8,479 nt of DNA, from contig RZYD01000090.1 in the NCBI GenBank assembly GCA_009930445.1, positions 1 through 8,479 on the forward strand, written 5' to 3'. The DNA is from Bacteroidia bacterium. Lineage in GTDB: Bacteria; Bacteroidota; Bacteroidia; Bacteroidales; BM520. Below the pieces are notes generated by a model that saw nothing but the letters and a program-made list of their open reading frames with translations, ran no database searches and was not told the DNA's origin. Positions 5,769 through 8,479 of this stretch are shown piece after piece (the first letter of the stretch is position 1; each line of letters opens with the position of its first letter). Both the position numbers and the translations under genes were made by a program.

Positions 5769-7595
5769 ATGAACGAAAAAGTACTACGGCCTGTCACCGA
5801 CTGGCTGCCCATCACGAAACAGGAAATGGAGAAAAGAGGCTGGTCACAACCTGATGTTATTCTTATCAGTGGTGATGCCTATGTCGACCATCCTGCATTT
5901 GGTACTGCGGTTATCGGCCGTGTGCTGGAGCACCTTGGGTTGAGCGTGGTTATCCTCCCTCAGCCTAACTGGCAGGATGACCTTCGCGATTTTAAAAAAT
6001 TCGGTGCGCCTAAGCTCTTCTTTGGCATTTCCGCCGGAAATATGGATTCAATGGTGAACCATTATACGGCCAATAAACGCCTCCGATCCGACGATGCCTA
6101 TACCCCCGGTAATGTCGCCGGGTTCCGTCCTGATTATGCCCTTTCCGTTTATACCAACATTATCAAATCACTCTACCCTGAATCGCCCATTATCATTGGC
6201 GGTATTGAAGCCTCATTGCGCCGGCTTACCCATTACGATTACTGGTCGGATGCACTGAAGCCATCGGTGTTGGCCGATACCAGGGCCGACCTGCTGGTTT
6301 ATGGCATGGGAGAAAAGGCCATAATTGCCTTAGCACAACGCATGCTGAAGGGCGAAGCCATAGGCACTCTGACCAATATTCCTCAAACGGCAATTCTTAC
6401 GCGTAATCCGGCTAATGAGGCAACGCTACTCCCTAGCTATATGGCGTGTAAAAACGATAAACGCGCTTTTGCAGGTGCCTTCAAAATTATTGAAACCGAG
6501 TCGAACCGAATGGAACCGGCGATATTGGCACAAGAACAGGAAAATGGAGTTTTTGTGCAGGTTAACCCTCCCTTTCCACCATTGGATAGCGAAAGTCTGG
6601 ACGGTTTTTATGACTTACCCTATACACGGATGCCACATCCCAAATACAAAAAACGCGGTGTGATCCCGGCTTACGAAATGATTCGCCATTCAGTAACCAT
6701 TCATCGTGGTTGTTTCGGAGGATGCGCCTTCTGTACAATATCGGCACATCAGGGAAAATTTATTGCTTCAAGAAGCGAAAAATCTATCCTCAACGAAGTT
6801 AAAACCATCACATCGATGGATGACTTCTACGGTACGATTACTGATTTGGGTGGACCCTCTGCCAACATGTACCGGATGAAAGGTATAGATATGGAGCTTT
6901 GCCGGCAATGTAAGCGGCCGTCTTGTATCTTCCCTTCCCTTTGCAAAAACCTGAATGCCGATCACCAACCCCTTACTAATCTGTATAAAAAGGCCCGGCA
7001 GATTACCGGAGTGAAGCATCTCTTTATTGGTAGCGGCCTGAGGTACGATTTATTGATCCCCGGGAACCATTACCGTAATGCTCATCTACGGGAATATATG
7101 CAAAATTTGATTCGTTACCATGTAAGTGGGAGGCTGAAAGTGGCACCGGAGCATACCTCCGGCGAAGTTCTCAGGATTATGCGTAAGCCACCATTTTCGC
7201 AGTTTCATGTTTTTAAAAAGTGTTTTGATCAGGAAAACCAGGATGCCGGATTAAAACAGCAGCTTATTCCTTATTTTATTTCCAGTCATCCCGGAAGTAC
7301 GCTGCCGGATATGGCACATCTGGCTGTCGAAACCCGGGCAATGGGCTTTCGTCTGGAACAGATACAGGATTTCACTCCCACGCCCATGACCCTCGCCACC
7401 GTGATGTATTATACCGGACTCGATCCCTATACCCTGAAGCCTGTTTACAGCGCCAGAACACAGAACGAGAAAAAAGAGCAGCGAATGTTTTTCTTTTGGT
7501 ATAAACCGGAAAACCATGCACAAATCAGGCAGGTTTTGATGAAGTATGGCAAAAAGGACTTGTTGGGCGCTTTGTTAAAAGGAACCAAGAAGTAA
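5769..7595 (+). CDS. ygiQ: YgiQ family (UPF0313) radical SAM protein
   Basis: This 608-residue protein is a YgiQ-type radical SAM enzyme. The reaction and substrate of the family are, to my knowledge, not established. The N-terminal region carries LPITKQEMEKRGW (13-25) and ISGDAYVDHPAFGTAV, which align well with Escherichia coli YgiQ, then GNMDSMVNHYTANKRLRSDD and GGIEASLRRLTHYDYWSD. The radical SAM core begins at HRGCFGGCAFC, where C315, C319 and C322 bind the [4Fe-4S] cluster that cleaves SAM. A second cysteine group (C378, C381, C386, C392) may bind an auxiliary cluster and is also present in E. coli YgiQ. LKVAPEHTSGEVLRIMRKP and QDFTPTPMTLATVMYYTG are further family signatures. E. coli YgiQ is more than 700 residues; this version lacks most of its basic C-terminal tail and is shorter between residues 220 and 250. 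No signal peptide is seen, so it is cytosolic. The ATG at 5769 is fixed by the N-terminal similarity. Confidence 0.93.
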   Translation: MNEKVLRPVTDWLPITKQEMEKRGWSQPDVILISGDAYVDHPAFGTAVIGRVLEHLGLSVVILPQPNWQDDLRDFKKFGAPKLFFGISAGNMDSMVNHYTANKRLRSDDAYTPGNVAGFRPDYALSVYTNIIKSLYPESPIIIGGIEASLRRLTHYDYWSDALKPSVLADTRADLLVYGMGEKAIIALAQRMLKGEAIGTLTNIPQTAILTRNPANEATLLPSYMACKNDKRAFAGAFKIIETESNRMEPAILAQEQENGVFVQVNPPFPPLDSESLDGFYDLPYTRMPHPKYKKRGVIPAYEMIRHSVTIHRGCFGGCAFCTISAHQGKFIASRSEKSILNEVKTITSMDDFYGTITDLGGPSANMYRMKGIDMELCRQCKRPSCIFPSLCKNLNADHQPLTNLYKKARQITGVKHLFIGSGLRYDLLIPGNHYRNAHLREYMQNLIRYHVSGRLKVAPEHTSGEVLRIMRKPPFSQFHVFKKCFDQENQDAGLKQQLIPYFISSHPGSTLPDMAHLAVETRAMGFRLEQIQDFTPTPMTLATVMYYTGLDPYTLKPVYSARTQNEKKEQRMFFFWYKPENHAQIRQVLMKYGKKDLLGALLKGTKK

Positions 7596-7736
7596 AAAAT
7601 GCATAGTAGCTTTTTCGGGGCATGAATAATTATCGTTTAGCGCTATGGCGTTGTGATGGAGGTGCCGCTGAAAAAACTTACGATCCTTTCCGGTGATTCG
7701 TTGGAAGTGATTCGGAAAAGCTGCCTGACAAACCTG
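7596..7736. other. Convergent intergenic gap between ygiQ and the FISUMP ORF
   Basis: Two genes end facing each other here, so a bidirectional terminator would be expected, but I find no compact stem with a T-tract. The only pairing noted is AGCTTTT (7608-7614) with AAAAGCT (7716-7722), separated by 101 nt. A short tandem pair, GTGATTCG, occurs at 7693-7700 and 7707-7714. Confidence 0.5.
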
Positions 7737-8387
7737 TTAATTTGAATTCCTGATACAACGAACCGAAAACCCACTCGATTTTTCGAACGGATCTTTAAAC
7801 GTCTCTCCTGAATTATATAATAAGTATCGAGCCCATACATAAGAATCTGTTGGAGTGGCCGTCCACCAGTAACCCGTTTCGTTTATAAAATAGAAGTTAG
7901 CATTGCCATGAGATCCCCCCGGAAGGGCAGTAAATCCGCTTTCATTGGTAGCACCTGTATTTGGAGTCTTCCAATGCTCAGTTCCTTCTTCTTTAAGTTT
8001 CTTTCCTGCTTCAGCTGGTCCACCCAGGTATTCCGTTAAGGTAGTCCATTCCGCATCTGTGGGCAGATGCCAACCGTCCGGGCAAATGCCCTGCCCTTCA
8101 TTTTTGTCGTTTGCCCAATTTTTGGCAATGGCTGCAGCGTAGGTGTATAATGCCCCATATTCAAGGTTGACAGTATTTTCATAATAACAATAGGCATCGT
8201 CGGTATCGTTATTGCCCAAAGCACTCCATTCCGTATTGTCAGTAACATGGGGTATTGAAACGCCATTGGGATATTTTGTTACCGCAAGATTGCGATCCAT
8301 CCAGCACTGGTTCCCGATTTCTACCCCCAAAAACGTATTCCCATCCTGATCCTGATAGGATCGTTCGCAAGTTTTATTAAAAATCAC
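7737..8387 (-). CDS. FISUMP-domain ORF, no signal peptide, possibly 5'-truncated
   Basis: The 216 residues are almost entirely one FISUMP domain (Fibrobacter succinogenes major paralogous domain, PF09603/TIGR02145), found mostly in surface proteins and lipoproteins of Bacteroidota and Fibrobacterota. Its function is not established. Typical features in order are DQDGNTFLGVEIGNQCWMDR with N33-L34 (the usual WMAENL position), PHVTDNTEW, YGALYTYAAA, CPDGWHLPTDAEWTTLTEYL, NESGFTALPGGS, YWWTATPT and GFSVRCIRN at the C terminus. The 3' end looks complete. The 5' end is odd: the only in-frame start is GTG at 8387, 12 codons before the domain. The frame closes upstream at a TAA (about 8449-8447), and no signal peptide or lipobox exists in any frame before it. 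No minus-strand promoter box is seen. It may be a remnant or unexpressed domain cassette, or a cytosolic variant. It converges on ygiQ, leaving 141 nt. Confidence 0.75.
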   Translation of the reverse strand: MIFNKTCERSYQDQDGNTFLGVEIGNQCWMDRNLAVTKYPNGVSIPHVTDNTEWSALGNNDTDDAYCYYENTVNLEYGALYTYAAAIAKNWANDKNEGQGICPDGWHLPTDAEWTTLTEYLGGPAEAGKKLKEEGTEHWKTPNTGATNESGFTALPGGSHGNANFYFINETGYWWTATPTDSYVWARYLLYNSGETFKDPFEKSSGFSVRCIRNSN

Positions 8388-8398
8388 TGTTGTCCGGT

Positions 8399-8442
8399 AA
8401 AAAAATTTAACCGGGTCAATCTTTTTGCAGACTAACCCGGTT
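8399..8442 (-). terminator. Minus-strand intrinsic terminator-like hairpin
   Basis: On the minus strand AACCGGGT (8442-8435) pairs perfectly with ACCCGGTT (8416-8409) around an 18-nt loop. The stem is followed at once by AAATTTTTTT (8408-8399). That is the layout of a rho-independent terminator for a leftward gene lying beyond the right edge. A frame entering from the right ends at a TAG within this hairpin (8436-8434), compatible with such a gene, though only 15 codons are visible. Confidence 0.5.
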
Positions 8443-8453
8443 GGTTACCTTTG
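8424..8453 (+). promoter_or_regulatory. Rightward promoter TTTG-N18-TACCTTTG
   Basis: TTTG (8424-8427) and TACCTTTG (8446-8453) are separated by 18 nt, a close match to the Bacteroidota -33/-7 layout and the best-spaced one in this window. No ATG follows in the remaining 26 bases, so the gene would start just beyond the right edge. The -33 element lies in the loop of the minus-strand hairpin, so this call competes with the terminator reading. Confidence 0.45.
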
Positions 8454-8479
8454 AAGTTACGAAGCAACAATTGTAACCA
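8442..8479. repeat. Inverted repeat TGGTTAC-n24-GTAACCA at the window edge
   Basis: TGGTTAC (8442-8448) is matched by its reverse complement GTAACCA (8473-8479). The arms flank the predicted rightward -7 box and transcript start. It could be an operator or an mRNA hairpin. The outer end may extend past the window. Confidence 0.4.

Noticed and set aside
7656..7745. 29-residue ORF (starts MEVPLKKLTILSGDS) after ygiQ
   Set aside because: It reads plausibly, but no promoter box or ribosome site precedes it and its end overlaps the FISUMP ORF on the other strand; chance is the simpler explanation.

Overview
The window looks like a chromosomal segment from a member of the Bacteroidota. The evidence is a GH92 alpha-mannosidase, a FISUMP-domain ORF, a small outer-membrane beta-barrel protein, TAnnTTTG-type -7 promoter boxes and no convincing Shine-Dalgarno sites. 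No taxon below phylum can be supported. The GC content is moderate and the layout is that of an ordinary core or housekeeping region: no transposase, integrase, tRNA, rRNA or CRISPR array was found.

Layout. Positions 1-378 are non-coding apart from a possible leftward gene start at the extreme left edge. They hold several short inverted repeats and end in a promoter box. A secreted GH92 exo-alpha-mannosidase follows at 379-2667 (+). After a 176-nt gap comes an M20D-type amidohydrolase (2844-4046, +), whose promoter box ends 5 nt before its ATG. Next are a small signal-peptide-bearing predicted outer-membrane protein (4201-4686, +) and, 10 nt later, mtnA (4697-5752, +), encoding methylthioribose-1-phosphate isomerase. 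A second near-leaderless promoter begins just after the mtnA stop and drives a YgiQ-family radical SAM protein (5769-7595, +). On the opposite strand, converging on ygiQ, is a FISUMP-domain ORF (7737-8387, -) that has no signal peptide and only a GTG start, so it may be 5'-truncated. The right edge (8399-8479) packs a minus-strand terminator-like hairpin, a good plus-strand promoter match and a further inverted repeat into 80 bp.

How the genes relate. The genes do not form one obvious pathway. The mannosidase trims mannosides in the periplasm or at the cell surface and has no SusC/SusD partners here. The M20D enzyme removes acyl groups from N-acyl amino acids in the cytosol. MtnA acts in the salvage of the methylthioribose (or 5-deoxyribose) by-products of SAM enzymes. 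YgiQ is a radical SAM enzyme of unknown function. MtnA and YgiQ have a loose SAM-metabolism link, since radical SAM enzymes generate 5'-deoxyadenosine, but adjacency alone does not show a functional link. I did not find a clear previously undescribed system. The most useful second looks are the near-leaderless promoters, the possibly truncated FISUMP ORF with its crowded upstream region, and the hairpin-rich leader region at the left edge.
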